From Pseudoluteimonas sp044226035 (GTDB lineage Bacteria; Pseudomonadota; Gammaproteobacteria; Xanthomonadales; Xanthomonadaceae), in the NCBI GenBank assembly GCA_044226035.1, contig JBGAHT010000002.1:1-64000 (forward strand): DNA of 64,000 nt, in the 5' to 3' direction. Below, in pieces: positions 25,897 through 34,350 of this stretch. Each line of letters begins with the position of its first letter. Position 1 is the first letter of the stretch. The notes beneath the pieces were generated by a model that was not told where the DNA came from, searched no databases, and was given only the letters and a program-made list of their open reading frames with translations. Made by a program: the position numbers and the translations under genes.

Positions 25897-27095
25897 TGCG
25901 CGCGGCGCTCGTCGTCGCGGCGATGGCGTTGCTGCTGGCGTTGCAGCCGGCGCATGCGCAGGAGCCGCGCGTGCATGCGCGCGACCTCGGCATCGCGCCC
26001 GGGATTTTCGCCACCGGCCCGAACAACGCGATCACCGATGTCGAAGGCGTGCGCGTCGGCCAGGTCACCCTGCGCGAAGGCGACCGCGTCCGCACCGGCG
26101 TGACCGCGATCCTGCCGCATCCGGGCAACGCCTATCTTTCGCGCGTGCCGGCGGCGGTGTTCGTCGGCAACGGATTCGGCAAGTTCGTCGGCAGCACCCA
26201 GGTCGCCGAACTCGGCGAGCTGGAAACCCCGATCCTGCTGACCTGCACGCTGTGCGTGTGGAAGGCCGCCGATGCGATGGTGGACTGGATGCTGCGCCAG
26301 CCCGGCATGCGGCAGGTCGAGTCGATCAATCCGCTGGTCGGCGAAACCAACGACGGCGGCCTCAACGACATCCGCAGCCGCCCGGTCAGCGCCGAGGCGG
26401 TGCGGCGCGCCCTGGAAAGCGCGGCGGGCGGCCCGGTGCAGGAAGGCAGCGTGGGCGCGGGCACCGGCACCGTGGCGTTCGGCTGGAAGGGCGGCATCGG
26501 CACGTCGTCGCGCAAGTTGCCGGCGTCGCTGGGCGGCTGGACCGTCGGCGTGCTGGTGCAGAGCAACTACGGCGGCGTGCTGCAGATGGGCGGCGCGCCG
26601 GTCGGCATCGAGCTGGGCCAGTACGCGTTCAAGGACGCGGTCGCGGCGGCCGATGCGCCGGTGGGCGCCGCGCGCGCAGGCTGGGGGCGCGGTCCCGCCG
26701 ACGATCGCGGCGATGGTTCGGTGATCGTGGTGATCGCCACCGACGCGCCGCTGTCCGACCGCAACCTGCGCCGGCTGGCGTCGCGCGCGATGATGGGCCT
26801 CGGCCGCACCGGCAGTTCCGCGTCCAACGGCAGCGGCGATTACGCGATCGCGTTCTCGACCTCGCCGCAGGTGCGGCGCGCGTTCGATGCCGAGCGCCTG
26901 CAGACGGTCGAACTGGCCAACCCGCAGGCCAGCGCGGTGTTCCAGGCCGGCGTGGACGCGGTGGAGGAAGCGGTCTACAACTCGCTGCTGATGGCGACCA
27001 CCGAATCCGGCAATGGCATCACCGTGCAGGCGATCCCGCTGGACAAGCTGCGGGTCGTGCTGCGCGAACACGGCATCGCGCCGCCCGCGAAATGA
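25896..27095 (+). CDS. P1-family peptidase (DmpA/BapA-type aminopeptidase), exported
   Basis: Ntn-hydrolase-like aminopeptidase of 399 residues with a signal peptide (about 1-22, ending AHA). The family pattern includes NAITDVEGVRVGQVTL, NPLVGETNDGGLND, GSVGAGTGTVAFGWKGGIGTSSR and GRTGSSASNGSGDYAIAFST. The self-cleavage site giving a catalytic N-terminal Ser is expected in the last motif. Substrates are small peptides or beta-peptides. It overlaps the rlmB stop by one base, so it is translationally coupled to rlmB. Confidence 0.9.
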   Translation: MRAALVVAAMALLLALQPAHAQEPRVHARDLGIAPGIFATGPNNAITDVEGVRVGQVTLREGDRVRTGVTAILPHPGNAYLSRVPAAVFVGNGFGKFVGSTQVAELGELETPILLTCTLCVWKAADAMVDWMLRQPGMRQVESINPLVGETNDGGLNDIRSRPVSAEAVRRALESAAGGPVQEGSVGAGTGTVAFGWKGGIGTSSRKLPASLGGWTVGVLVQSNYGGVLQMGGAPVGIELGQYAFKDAVAAADAPVGAARAGWGRGPADDRGDGSVIVVIATDAPLSDRNLRRLASRAMMGLGRTGSSASNGSGDYAIAFSTSPQVRRAFDAERLQTVELANPQASAVFQAGVDAVEEAVYNSLLMATTESGNGITVQAIPLDKLRVVLREHGIAPPAK

Positions 27096-27129
27096 AGGGT
27101 TGCGGCATCGACAACGGGGAGGAAGGCGC

Positions 27130-27384
27130 ATGAACCTACAGTGGTACGACTGGATCGGCATCCTCGGCACGCTGATGGTGCTCGCGGCGTTCTTCCTGCT
27201 GCAGGCGCGGCGCCTGCACGGCAACGGGATCGTGTACCAGTTGCTCAACCTGTTCGGCGCCGGCGGCGTGCTGGTGTCGCTGTGGGACCGCTTCAACCCG
27301 TCGGTGTTCGTGCTGGAACTGGCGTGGGTGGCGATCAGCGCCTACGGCATCGTGCGCACGTTCAAGGCGCGGGCTGAGGCGTGA
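27130..27384 (+). CDS. Small membrane protein (CBU_0592-like)
   Basis: An 84-residue protein with three hydrophobic segments (about 8-24, 33-51 and 58-75). MNLQWYDWIGILGTLMVLAAFFLLQARRL and the LLNLFGAGGVLVSLWD stretch resemble the CBU_0592-like domain. Function unknown. A GGGGAGGAAGG sequence gives a good ribosome-binding site 34 bases after the peptidase gene. Its stop is followed by a family B repeat. Confidence 0.78.
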   Translation: MNLQWYDWIGILGTLMVLAAFFLLQARRLHGNGIVYQLLNLFGAGGVLVSLWDRFNPSVFVLELAWVAISAYGIVRTFKARAEA

Positions 27385-27388
27385 GATT

Positions 27389-27498
27389 CCTTCTCCCGAC
27401 GGGAGAAGGTGGCGCGTAGCGCCGGATGAGGGGCAAACGGAGAAAAAATCGCTTCGCTCGCCCCTCACCCCAACCCCTCTCCCGGCGGGAGAGGGGCT
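27389..27498. repeat. REP-like bipartite palindrome, family B, copy 2
   Basis: A hairpin CCTTCTCCCGACGGGAGAAGG, a CGCGTAGCGC stem and the arm GGATGAGGGGC lead to a spacer. The complementary GCCCCTCACCCC arm and the hairpin CCTCTCCCGGCGGGAGAGG close it. The same composite occurs at 49926 and 58065. The element contributes the last codons and stop of rnt on the minus strand. Confidence 0.88.
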
Positions 27499-28130
27499 TG
27501 AAGCGGCCACGCATTCGCGATCGCGCAGAACAGCTCGGCGGTGCGCTCGGCGTCGTACACCGCCGAATGCGCCTGGGTGCTGTCGAATTCCAGCCCCGCC
27601 GCGTGCACCGCGCGCGCGAGCACGGTCTGGCCGTAAGCGACGCCGGCGAGCGTGACCGTGTCGAACACGCTGAAGGGATGGAACGGGTTGCGCTTGTGCT
27701 GCGTGCGCGCCACCGCGGCGTTGAGGAAATTCAGGTCGAAATGCGCGTTGTGCCCGACCAGGATCGCGCGCTGGCAGTTCTGCCGGCGCATCGCCGCGCG
27801 CACCGGCGCGAACACGTGGTCGAGCGCGTCCTTCTCCGGCTTGGCGAGGCGGAACGGGTGGTCGAGCACGATGCCGGTGACTTCCAGCGACTTCGGGTCG
27901 ATCGCGGTGCCGGGCGCGGGCTCGACGTGCGCGCAGGCGACTTCGCCGGGGGCGAGCCGGCCGGCGTCGTCGATTTCGATCGGGATCGCGGCGATTTCCA
28001 GCAGCGCGTGCCGGTTCCAGTCGAAGCCGCCGGTTTCCACGTCCACCACCACCGGCAGGAAACCGCGGAAGCGCTCGGACATCGGCCGCACGGCGCGGGC
28101 CGCGGCAATGGTGGGTTCGGTCTGGGTCAT
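27465..28130 (-). CDS. rnt: Ribonuclease T
   Basis: DEDDh 3'-5' exoribonuclease of 221 residues that matures tRNA and other stable RNA ends. Catalytic motifs are VVVDVETGGFDWNRHALLEIA (DxE), VGHNAHFDLNFL and HSAVYDAERTAELF. Normal RNase T ends near the LQAPL segment; here the last residues (LPPGEGLG) are encoded by the family B repeat, which supplies the stop. No apparent operon partner; phoU begins upstream on the same strand. Confidence 0.94.
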   Translation of the reverse strand: MTQTEPTIAAARAVRPMSERFRGFLPVVVDVETGGFDWNRHALLEIAAIPIEIDDAGRLAPGEVACAHVEPAPGTAIDPKSLEVTGIVLDHPFRLAKPEKDALDHVFAPVRAAMRRQNCQRAILVGHNAHFDLNFLNAAVARTQHKRNPFHPFSVFDTVTLAGVAYGQTVLARAVHAAGLEFDSTQAHSAVYDAERTAELFCAIANAWPLQAPLPPGEGLG

Positions 28131-28174
28131 CGACGCCAGCCTAGCAGACGCCGACGCGCGGGATCGATGCCCCG

Positions 28175-28873
28175 TTATGGCGGACCGATGGTGCCGTCGC
28201 GCTTGTCGCGCGGCGGCAGCGGCGAATCGCCGTTGACGCGGAACCAGGTGTTCTCGGCGATGTTGGTCGCGTGGTCGCCGATCCGCTCCAGGTTCTTGGC
28301 CATGAACAGCAGGTGCGTGCACGGGGTGATGCTGTGCGCGTCCTCCATCATGTAGGTCAGCAGTTCGCGGAACAGCGCGGTGTACTGCGCGTCGAGTTCC
28401 GCGTCGCGGTCGCGCACCTGCAGCGCGGCGGCGGCGTCGAGGTCGCGGTAGGCGGCCATCGCGTCGCGCACCTGGCGCAACGCCAGCGCGCCGAGCGTGC
28501 GCAGGCCCAGGGTCTGCGGCAGCGGCGGCGCCAGGTTCAGCGCCTGGGTGCGCTTGGCCACGTTCGCGGCGTAGTCGCCGATGCGCTCGATGTCGGAGGC
28601 GATGCGCACCGCGGCGAGGATGATGCGCAGGTCGGTGGCGAGCGGGCCGCGCAGGGCCAGCTTCATCACGTCGTGGCTGACTTCCTTCTCCAGCGCGTCG
28701 ATCGCCTCGTCGTTGCCGACGATGCGCGCGGCGGCCCTGTCGTCGCGGCGTTCGACCACGTCCAGCGCCGCCTCCAGCTGCGCGGCGGCCATGTCGCCCA
28801 TGCGCATGATCTCGTCGGTCAGGCGCTGCTGTTCGGCGTTGTAGCTCTGGACGATGTGGTTGTGTTCGTTCAT
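28175..28873 (-). CDS. phoU: Phosphate transport system regulator PhoU
   Basis: All-helical protein of 232 residues that links the Pst transporter to PhoR/PhoB signalling. It has two three-helix repeats with the metal-binding motifs SDIERIGDYAANVAKR and KNLERIGDHATNIAEN. It is the last gene of pstSCAB-phoU, with its ATG overlapping the pstB stop. Complete and of normal length. Confidence 0.96.
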   Translation of the reverse strand: MNEHNHIVQSYNAEQQRLTDEIMRMGDMAAAQLEAALDVVERRDDRAAARIVGNDEAIDALEKEVSHDVMKLALRGPLATDLRIILAAVRIASDIERIGDYAANVAKRTQALNLAPPLPQTLGLRTLGALALRQVRDAMAAYRDLDAAAALQVRDRDAELDAQYTALFRELLTYMMEDAHSITPCTHLLFMAKNLERIGDHATNIAENTWFRVNGDSPLPPRDKRDGTIGPP

Positions 28874-29718
28874 CAGCCGAACCTCCCGGTGATGTAGTCC
28901 TCGGTCTGCTGCTTGCCCGGGTTGGAGAAGATCGTCTCGGTCGGGCCGTGTTCGACCAGGTCGCCCAGGTACATGAAGGCGGTGAAGTCGGACACGCGCG
29001 CGGCCTGCTGCATGTTGTGGGTGACGATCATGATCGTGTACTCGCGCTTGAGTTCGTCGACCAGCTGTTCAATGCGGCTGGTCGAGATCGGGTCCAGCGC
29101 CGAGGTCGGTTCGTCGAGCAGCAGCACCTCGGGCCGCAACGCGACCGCGCGCGCGATGCACAGGCGCTGCTGCTGGCCGCCGGAAAGCCCGAGCGCGCTC
29201 TTGCCGAGCTTGTCCTTCACCTCGTCCCACAGCGCGGCCTGGCGCAGCGCCTGTTCGACGCGCGTCTCCATCTCGGCCTTGCCGAGCCGCTCGTGGTGGC
29301 GGATGCCGTAGGCCACGTTCTCGAAGATCGTCATCGGGAACGGCACCGGCTTCTGGAACACCATGCCGACCTTGCTGCGCAGGCGGTTGATCTGGAACTT
29401 CGGGTCGAGGATGTCCTCGCCGTCGAGCAGCACCCGGCCGCTCGCGCGCTGGCCCGGGTACAGCGCGTAGATGCGGTTGAACACGCGCAGCAGCGTCGAC
29501 TTGCCGCAGCCCGACGGCCCGATCAGCGCGGTCACGTGCTTCTCCGGGATGTCGAGTTCGATGTTGCGCACCGCGTGGAAGTCGCCGTAGAAGAAATCGA
29601 GCCCGCGCGCGGCGAGCTTCGGCGCCGATGCCGCGGTCGTGTCCGGCATCGGAAGGTGGGAAATGTCGTTCATGTCCGGGATCCGCGAATCGTGGCGGTG
29701 GAAGAAGGCGTCACTCAT
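28873..29718 (-). CDS. pstB: Phosphate ABC transporter ATP-binding protein PstB
   Basis: ATPase subunit of the high-affinity phosphate importer (281 residues). It has Walker A GPSGCGKST, signature LSGGQQQRLCIARA, Walker B EVLLLDEPTSALD and switch His in THNMQQAARVSD. I give the upstream Met at 29718, which overlaps pstA by 8 bases. The Met of MNDISHL at 29673 is an equally credible start and would give 266 residues. Confidence 0.96.
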   Translation of the reverse strand: MSDAFFHRHDSRIPDMNDISHLPMPDTTAASAPKLAARGLDFFYGDFHAVRNIELDIPEKHVTALIGPSGCGKSTLLRVFNRIYALYPGQRASGRVLLDGEDILDPKFQINRLRSKVGMVFQKPVPFPMTIFENVAYGIRHHERLGKAEMETRVEQALRQAALWDEVKDKLGKSALGLSGGQQQRLCIARAVALRPEVLLLDEPTSALDPISTSRIEQLVDELKREYTIMIVTHNMQQAARVSDFTAFMYLGDLVEHGPTETIFSNPGKQQTEDYITGRFG

Positions 29719-30571
29719 GGCCGACCCGGTGGCGCGCGACGATGGCGCGCGCGGCGAGGCTGACCAGCAGCACGAACAGGGTGAGGACGAAGGCGCCGGC
29801 CCAGGCCAGGCTGTGCCAGCTGTCGTAGGGGCTCATCGCGTACTGGAAGATCACCACCGGCACGTTCGCCATCGGCGCCAGCAGGTCGGTGGTCCAGTAC
29901 TGGTTGTTGAGCGCGGTGAACAGCAACGGCGCGGTTTCGCCGCTGATGCGCGCAAGCGCGAGCAGGATGCCGGTGGCGATGCCCGGCAGCGAGGCGCGGT
30001 ACAGCACCTGCACGATCACCTTCCATTGCGGCACGCCGAGCGAGAGCGCGGCCTCGCGCATCTGCGCCGGCACCAGCCGCAGCATCTCATCGGTGGTGCG
30101 GACGACGACCGGCAGCACGATGAAGGCGAGCGAGATCGCGCCGGCCAGCGCCGAAAAATGGCCCATGCGCGCGACCACCAGCGTGTACACGAACAGGCCG
30201 AGCACGATCGATGGCGCGGAGAGCAGGATGTCGTTGACGAAGCGGACCGCGTCGCACAACCGGCGCGACCAGCCGCTGCCGGCGTATTCGGCGAGGAAGG
30301 TGCCGGCGAGCACGCCGACCGGCGCGCCCAGCGCCACGCCGAGCAGGCTCATCAGCGCGCTGCCGAAGAAGGCGTTGAGCATGCCGCCGGTTTCGCCGGG
30401 CGGCGGGGTCATCTGGGTGAACAGCGCGGTGTCGAGCGAGGCGATGCCGTAGCGCAGCGTGGTCCACACGATCCACACCAGCCAGAACAGCCCGAACGCG
30501 GCGGCCAGCGTCGCCAGCAGCTGCGCGAGCAGGTTCTTCGCGCGCCGGGTCGCGTACAGGGAGGCGCTCAC
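29711..30571 (-). CDS. pstA: Phosphate ABC transporter permease PstA
   Basis: Inner-membrane permease of 286 residues with about six helices. The binding-protein-dependent transport loop reads EAALSLGVPQWKVIVQVLYRASLPGIATG, and GISGETAPLLFTALNNQYW is typical of PstA. The start overlaps the pstC stop in an ATGA junction. Membrane partner of PstC. Confidence 0.96.
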   Translation of the reverse strand: MSASLYATRRAKNLLAQLLATLAAAFGLFWLVWIVWTTLRYGIASLDTALFTQMTPPPGETGGMLNAFFGSALMSLLGVALGAPVGVLAGTFLAEYAGSGWSRRLCDAVRFVNDILLSAPSIVLGLFVYTLVVARMGHFSALAGAISLAFIVLPVVVRTTDEMLRLVPAQMREAALSLGVPQWKVIVQVLYRASLPGIATGILLALARISGETAPLLFTALNNQYWTTDLLAPMANVPVVIFQYAMSPYDSWHSLAWAGAFVLTLFVLLVSLAARAIVARHRVGHE

Positions 30572-31536
30572 CGGGTGCCCTCGCGCTTCTGCAGGCGGCG
30601 CAGCATCAGCCGCGCGGCGGCCAGCACCACGAAAGTGACGATGAACAGCACGAAGCCGAGCAGCACCAGCGCCGAGCGGTACAGGTCGCCGTCGGCTTCG
30701 GCGAATTCATTCGCAATCGTCGCGGCGATGGAATTGCCAGGCATCAGCAGCGAGGCGGTCAGTTCGTGCGCGTTGCCGAGCACGAAGGTCACCGCCATGG
30801 TTTCGCCCAGCGCGCGGCCGAGGCCTAGGAACACCCCGCCGATCACCGCCGAGCGCGTGTACGGCAGCACCACGTCCCACACCACCTCCCAGCGCGTGGA
30901 ACCGAGCGCGTAGGCCGATTCCTTCAGGCGCGTCGGCACGGTCAGGAACACCTCGCGCATCACCGAGGCGATGAACGGAATCACCATCACCGCCAGCACC
31001 AGTCCGGCGGTGAGCATGCCCAGCCCCAGCGGCGGCCCGGAGAACAGCGCGCCGAGCAGCGGCAAGCGGCCGAGGTGCGAATCGACCCACGGGTACACGT
31101 GCTCGGCCAGCACCGGCACCAGCACGAACAGGCCCCACATGCCGTAGATGATCGAGGGGATGCCGGCGAGCAGTTCGATCGCCGCGCCGACCGGCCCGCG
31201 CAGCCATTTCGGCGCGATCTCGGTCAGGAACATCGCGATGCCGAAGCTCACCGGCACCGCGATCAGCATCGCGATCGCGGCCGTGACCAGCGTGCCGTAG
31301 ATCGGCACCAGCGCGCCGAACTGCTGGCCGACCGGATCCCAGGCCTTGGACACGAAGAAGCCGAGGCCGAACTCGTGCAGCGCCGCGCGTCCGCCCCAGA
31401 GCATGGACAGCGCGGCCGCGGCCAGCGCCGCGAGCACCACCAGGCCGGCGCCGGTGACCAGCCAGCGGAAGCCGCGGTCGGCGGCGTGGTCGCGCGCGTC
31501 GCGGGAAGCGCGCGCGGGCAGGGCGGTCGCGTTCAT
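30568..31536 (-). CDS. pstC: Phosphate ABC transporter permease PstC
   Basis: Inner-membrane permease of 322 residues. It contains the PstC signatures WDPVGQQFGALVPIYGTLVTA and ELLAGIPSIIYGMWGLFV, and the EAA-type loop KESAYALGSTRWEVVWDVVLPYTRSAVIGG followed by GRALGETMAVTFV. It lies 19 bases after pstS and overlaps pstA. Normal length. Confidence 0.96.
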   Translation of the reverse strand: MNATALPARASRDARDHAADRGFRWLVTGAGLVVLAALAAAALSMLWGGRAALHEFGLGFFVSKAWDPVGQQFGALVPIYGTLVTAAIAMLIAVPVSFGIAMFLTEIAPKWLRGPVGAAIELLAGIPSIIYGMWGLFVLVPVLAEHVYPWVDSHLGRLPLLGALFSGPPLGLGMLTAGLVLAVMVIPFIASVMREVFLTVPTRLKESAYALGSTRWEVVWDVVLPYTRSAVIGGVFLGLGRALGETMAVTFVLGNAHELTASLLMPGNSIAATIANEFAEADGDLYRSALVLLGFVLFIVTFVVLAAARLMLRRLQKREGTR

Positions 31537-31555
31537 GCGCGTGTGTCGTCCGTGG

Positions 31556-32647
31556 TCAGTGCTTGAACTCGGTGGCCCAGTACTGCTCGACCTGCTGCAC
31601 CAGTTCCTTCGGCAGCGGCACGTAATCCAGCGCCTGCGCCTGCGGCTGGCCGTTTTCCAGCGCCCACTTGAAGAAATCGAGCGCGTCGCGCGAACGCTTC
31701 GCGTCCCCGCTCTTCGAGGGGTCGGGCTGCTTGTGCATCAGGATGAAGTTGGTCGCGGCGATCGGCCACGCATTCGCGCCCGGCGCATCGGTGATCACCA
31801 GGTTGAAGTCCCTGGCGTTCTTCCAGTCCGCGGCCGCGGCGGCGGCGGCGAAGGTCTCGGCATTGGGCTGCACCCAGTTGCCGGCGCCGTTCCGCATCGC
31901 GGCGTAGGTCATCTTGTTTTGCAGCGCATAGGCCAGCTCGACGTAGCCGATCGCGCCCTTGAGCTGCTTCACGTAGGCGGCGACGCCTTCGTTGCCCTTG
32001 CCGCCGATGCCGTTGGGCCACTGCACCGAGGTGCCTTCGCCGACCTTCGCCTTCCATTCCGGGCTGACCTTCGACAGGTAGTTGACGAAGTTGAAGGTGG
32101 TGCCGGAACCGTCGGAACGGTGCACGACGTTGATGGTGGAGGCCGGCAACGCCACGCCCGGGTTGAGCGCGGCGATCGCCGGATCGTTCCACTTCACGAC
32201 CTTGCCGAGGAAGATGTCGGCCAGCACCGCGCCGGTCAGGCGCAGCTGTCCGGGCGCGACGCCGTCGATGTTCGCCACCGGCACCACCCCGCCCACGGCG
32301 GACGGGAACTGGCCGAGGCCCGCGGCCGCGAGTTCCTCGCTGGACAGCGGCTTGTCGGAGGAACCGAAGTCGACGGTCGCGGCCTTGATCTGCGCGATGC
32401 CGCCGCCCGAACCGATCGACTGGTAGTTGATCTTGTGCCCGGTGGCCTTGTTGTAGTCGTCCGACCACTTCGAGACCAGCGGATAGATGAAGGTCGCGCC
32501 GGCGCCGGTGATCTCCGCGGCGACCGCGTCGCCCGCCGCCTGCGGCGCTGTGGCGTTGGCGGACGGCGCCTGCCCGGCGCCGTTGCAGGCCGCGAGTGCG
32601 AAGGCCGCGGTGAAGGCGAGGGCGGTGGCGCGGACGGTGCGGTTCAT
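31556..32647 (-). CDS. pstS: Phosphate-binding lipoprotein PstS (copy 1)
   Basis: Periplasmic phosphate receptor of 363 residues. The signal has a lipobox LAAC (C21), so this copy should be membrane-anchored. Phosphate-site motifs are TGAGATFIYPLVSKW, YQSIGSGGGIAQI, VDFGSSDKPLS and VHRSDGSGTTFNF. It heads pstSCAB-phoU and has a Pho box 63 bases upstream of its start. The paralogue at 34351 lacks the lipobox. Confidence 0.96.
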   Translation of the reverse strand: MNRTVRATALAFTAAFALAACNGAGQAPSANATAPQAAGDAVAAEITGAGATFIYPLVSKWSDDYNKATGHKINYQSIGSGGGIAQIKAATVDFGSSDKPLSSEELAAAGLGQFPSAVGGVVPVANIDGVAPGQLRLTGAVLADIFLGKVVKWNDPAIAALNPGVALPASTINVVHRSDGSGTTFNFVNYLSKVSPEWKAKVGEGTSVQWPNGIGGKGNEGVAAYVKQLKGAIGYVELAYALQNKMTYAAMRNGAGNWVQPNAETFAAAAAAADWKNARDFNLVITDAPGANAWPIAATNFILMHKQPDPSKSGDAKRSRDALDFFKWALENGQPQAQALDYVPLPKELVQQVEQYWATEFKH

Positions 32648-32709
32648 GCGGCGTCTCCGTGGTTCGGGTCCGGCCATGCGCCGGGATGGCGCCATGGAAT
32701 GATGTTTTC

Positions 32710-32727
32710 GTGACATGCCGATGACAG
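32710..32727 (-). promoter_or_regulatory. Pho box of pstS-pstCAB-phoU
   Basis: CTGTCATCGGCATGTCAC on the minus strand, matching the PhoB consensus half-sites CTGTCAT and CTGTCAC spaced by four bases, with one mismatch. It lies between pstS and the divergent beta-propeller gene, so it could affect either. Confidence 0.82.
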
Positions 32728-32816
32728 CGTGGCCGGCATGGGCGCGGTCCGGCGTTGCTCGGGGGTAAGGAAGGGGCCATCCGAGTTCATCCGTGGCCCG
32801 GGGGAGGCAGGACGCC

Positions 32817-34259
32817 ATGTCCGGATTGCGTGTGCGCGCGGCAATGTTCGTGTTGGGAGTGCTGGCAAGTTCCGGAAGCGCATCGAGCAGCGCGCAGGTC
32901 GCCGCCGCGCCGACCGGCTGCCCGCAGTTCCATTGCACGCCGGAGGCGAGCGGAGTCGTGTCCCAGCCGATCGTCGGCTCGCCCGCGCTCGCGGCGACCA
33001 TCACCCTTTCCGAGCCCTCGCTCGGCACGCTGCTCGCGCAGGGGTGTTCGGGCGACGGGACCCTGCTCGCCTGCCTCGTCGATCCTCCTGCGGACCCTTC
33101 GGGCCGGTTGAAGGTCCTCGATACGACCGCGCGCCCGACCATGGCGGTCATCGCCTCCGACGCAATGCTTCCGCCTTCGAAACGGCTGGGCAGGACGTGG
33201 TCGAACGGGCAAGTGCCCTTCGTGTTCGCGGATGGAAGGATCGGCGCCGGCGACGCACGCTCGTACAACATCTACGACTTCACCGGGCCCATGCCGAAGG
33301 CGACGTCGGCGGCGCTTCCCGCGCCGGTGCCGCCAGGCGCGACGACGATGGGATTGACCGACCTCGGCAACGGATACGGCGTGGTCTCGCGCACCGATGG
33401 CGTGCTGACCTTCATCGACATGCAGCAGGGAACCGCCGTCGGCTCGCTCGCGCTGACGGGCGCGTCCGGCGAGATGGCGACGCTGGCATCGGTGCCCTCG
33501 GCGAGCAACGGCGTGCTGTACGCGGTCGCCAACGGCGATAGCGGCTACCTCTTCGCCGTGTCGATGGAGGGCGGCATGGCCCCGGCCACGTGGAACTGGC
33601 GCTACGCCTACAGCGGCAATACCGGCGCAAGCGCGGTGGAGGCCACGCCCTACGCGAGCGGATACGCGAGCACGCTGGTGCTGCTGCACGTGCCCGCGAC
33701 GGAATCCTCGGGCCCGCAACTGCAGGGCCTCATCGACAACGGGTCGTCGGCGACGGTGCAGTGGTACATCCCGCTCGCGGAGGATTTGACCGTCAGCCCG
33801 GTGGTGGACGAGCTCGATCACAAGCTTTACCTGGTCTACAAGAACGACGACCAGGTGTTCGGCTACCCGTTGTACGTGGACGGCCCCGCGCCTGCGGTGA
33901 ACGCGGAGGGCACGGCATACGACCTCGAGGCGATGACCGGCCTGTCCTCGCTGCAGATCAACGGCCACCTCGCGGCGTCGCAGAGCGGGCCGGCGCAGGA
34001 CTTCACGCTGCTGGTCGCGGCCAAGGCCTCGTCGGGCGGGTCGAGTTCCGAATACATGATCGCGTTGCGGCCGAGTCCGGCTCCCGGAAGCGCGTGGAGC
34101 ACGTTGATCTCGCCGGAGGCGGCGCGCTACATCGCGGCCTGGAACCTCAGCCCGTCGTCCACGCCCGGGATCTATTGCCCGCTGGTCGTCGAAGGCGGAT
34201 CGTCGACGCAGGGGCGGGCTCCGGCGCCGAACGGACTGGTGCTGATGTGCGACCACTGA
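32817..34259 (+). CDS. Secreted beta-propeller-like protein of unknown function in the Pho locus
   Basis: I do not recognise a named family. The 480-residue protein has a signal peptide (about 1-27). Its body is made of repeated beta-rich, Gly/Ser/Ala-rich blades such as GLTDLGNGYGVVSRTDGVLTFIDMQ, ASNGVLYAVANGDSGYLFAVS and SPVVDELDHKLYLVYKNDDQVFGYPLY. These look like WD/PQQ-type propeller repeats. Cys pairs near the N- and C-termini could close the ring. It is the only plus-strand gene in the phosphate locus and sits between the two pstS genes, divergent from the first. A GGGGGAGGCAGG ribosome-binding site supports the start at 32817. Role in phosphate acquisition is only inferred from place. 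Confidence 0.75.
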   Translation: MSGLRVRAAMFVLGVLASSGSASSSAQVAAAPTGCPQFHCTPEASGVVSQPIVGSPALAATITLSEPSLGTLLAQGCSGDGTLLACLVDPPADPSGRLKVLDTTARPTMAVIASDAMLPPSKRLGRTWSNGQVPFVFADGRIGAGDARSYNIYDFTGPMPKATSAALPAPVPPGATTMGLTDLGNGYGVVSRTDGVLTFIDMQQGTAVGSLALTGASGEMATLASVPSASNGVLYAVANGDSGYLFAVSMEGGMAPATWNWRYAYSGNTGASAVEATPYASGYASTLVLLHVPATESSGPQLQGLIDNGSSATVQWYIPLAEDLTVSPVVDELDHKLYLVYKNDDQVFGYPLYVDGPAPAVNAEGTAYDLEAMTGLSSLQINGHLAASQSGPAQDFTLLVAAKASSGGSSSEYMIALRPSPAPGSAWSTLISPEAARYIAAWNLSPSSTPGIYCPLVVEGGSSTQGRAPAPNGLVLMCDH

Positions 34260-34292
34260 TCGCGACGAAGGACGCCCGCGCCGGAGGCGAAC

Positions 34293-34318
34293 AAAAAAAC
34301 GGGCCCCGGAGGGCCCGC
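34293..34318 (-). terminator. Rho-independent terminator of the second pstS
   Basis: CGGGCCC-TCCG-GGGCCCG followed by TTTTTTT on the minus strand, 33 bases beyond the pstS copy 2 stop. It also lies shortly after the convergent beta-propeller gene, but the T-run favours the minus strand. Confidence 0.88.
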
Positions 34319-34350
34319 GAAGTCACAATGGGGAAGAAGAGGGGCTGCGA

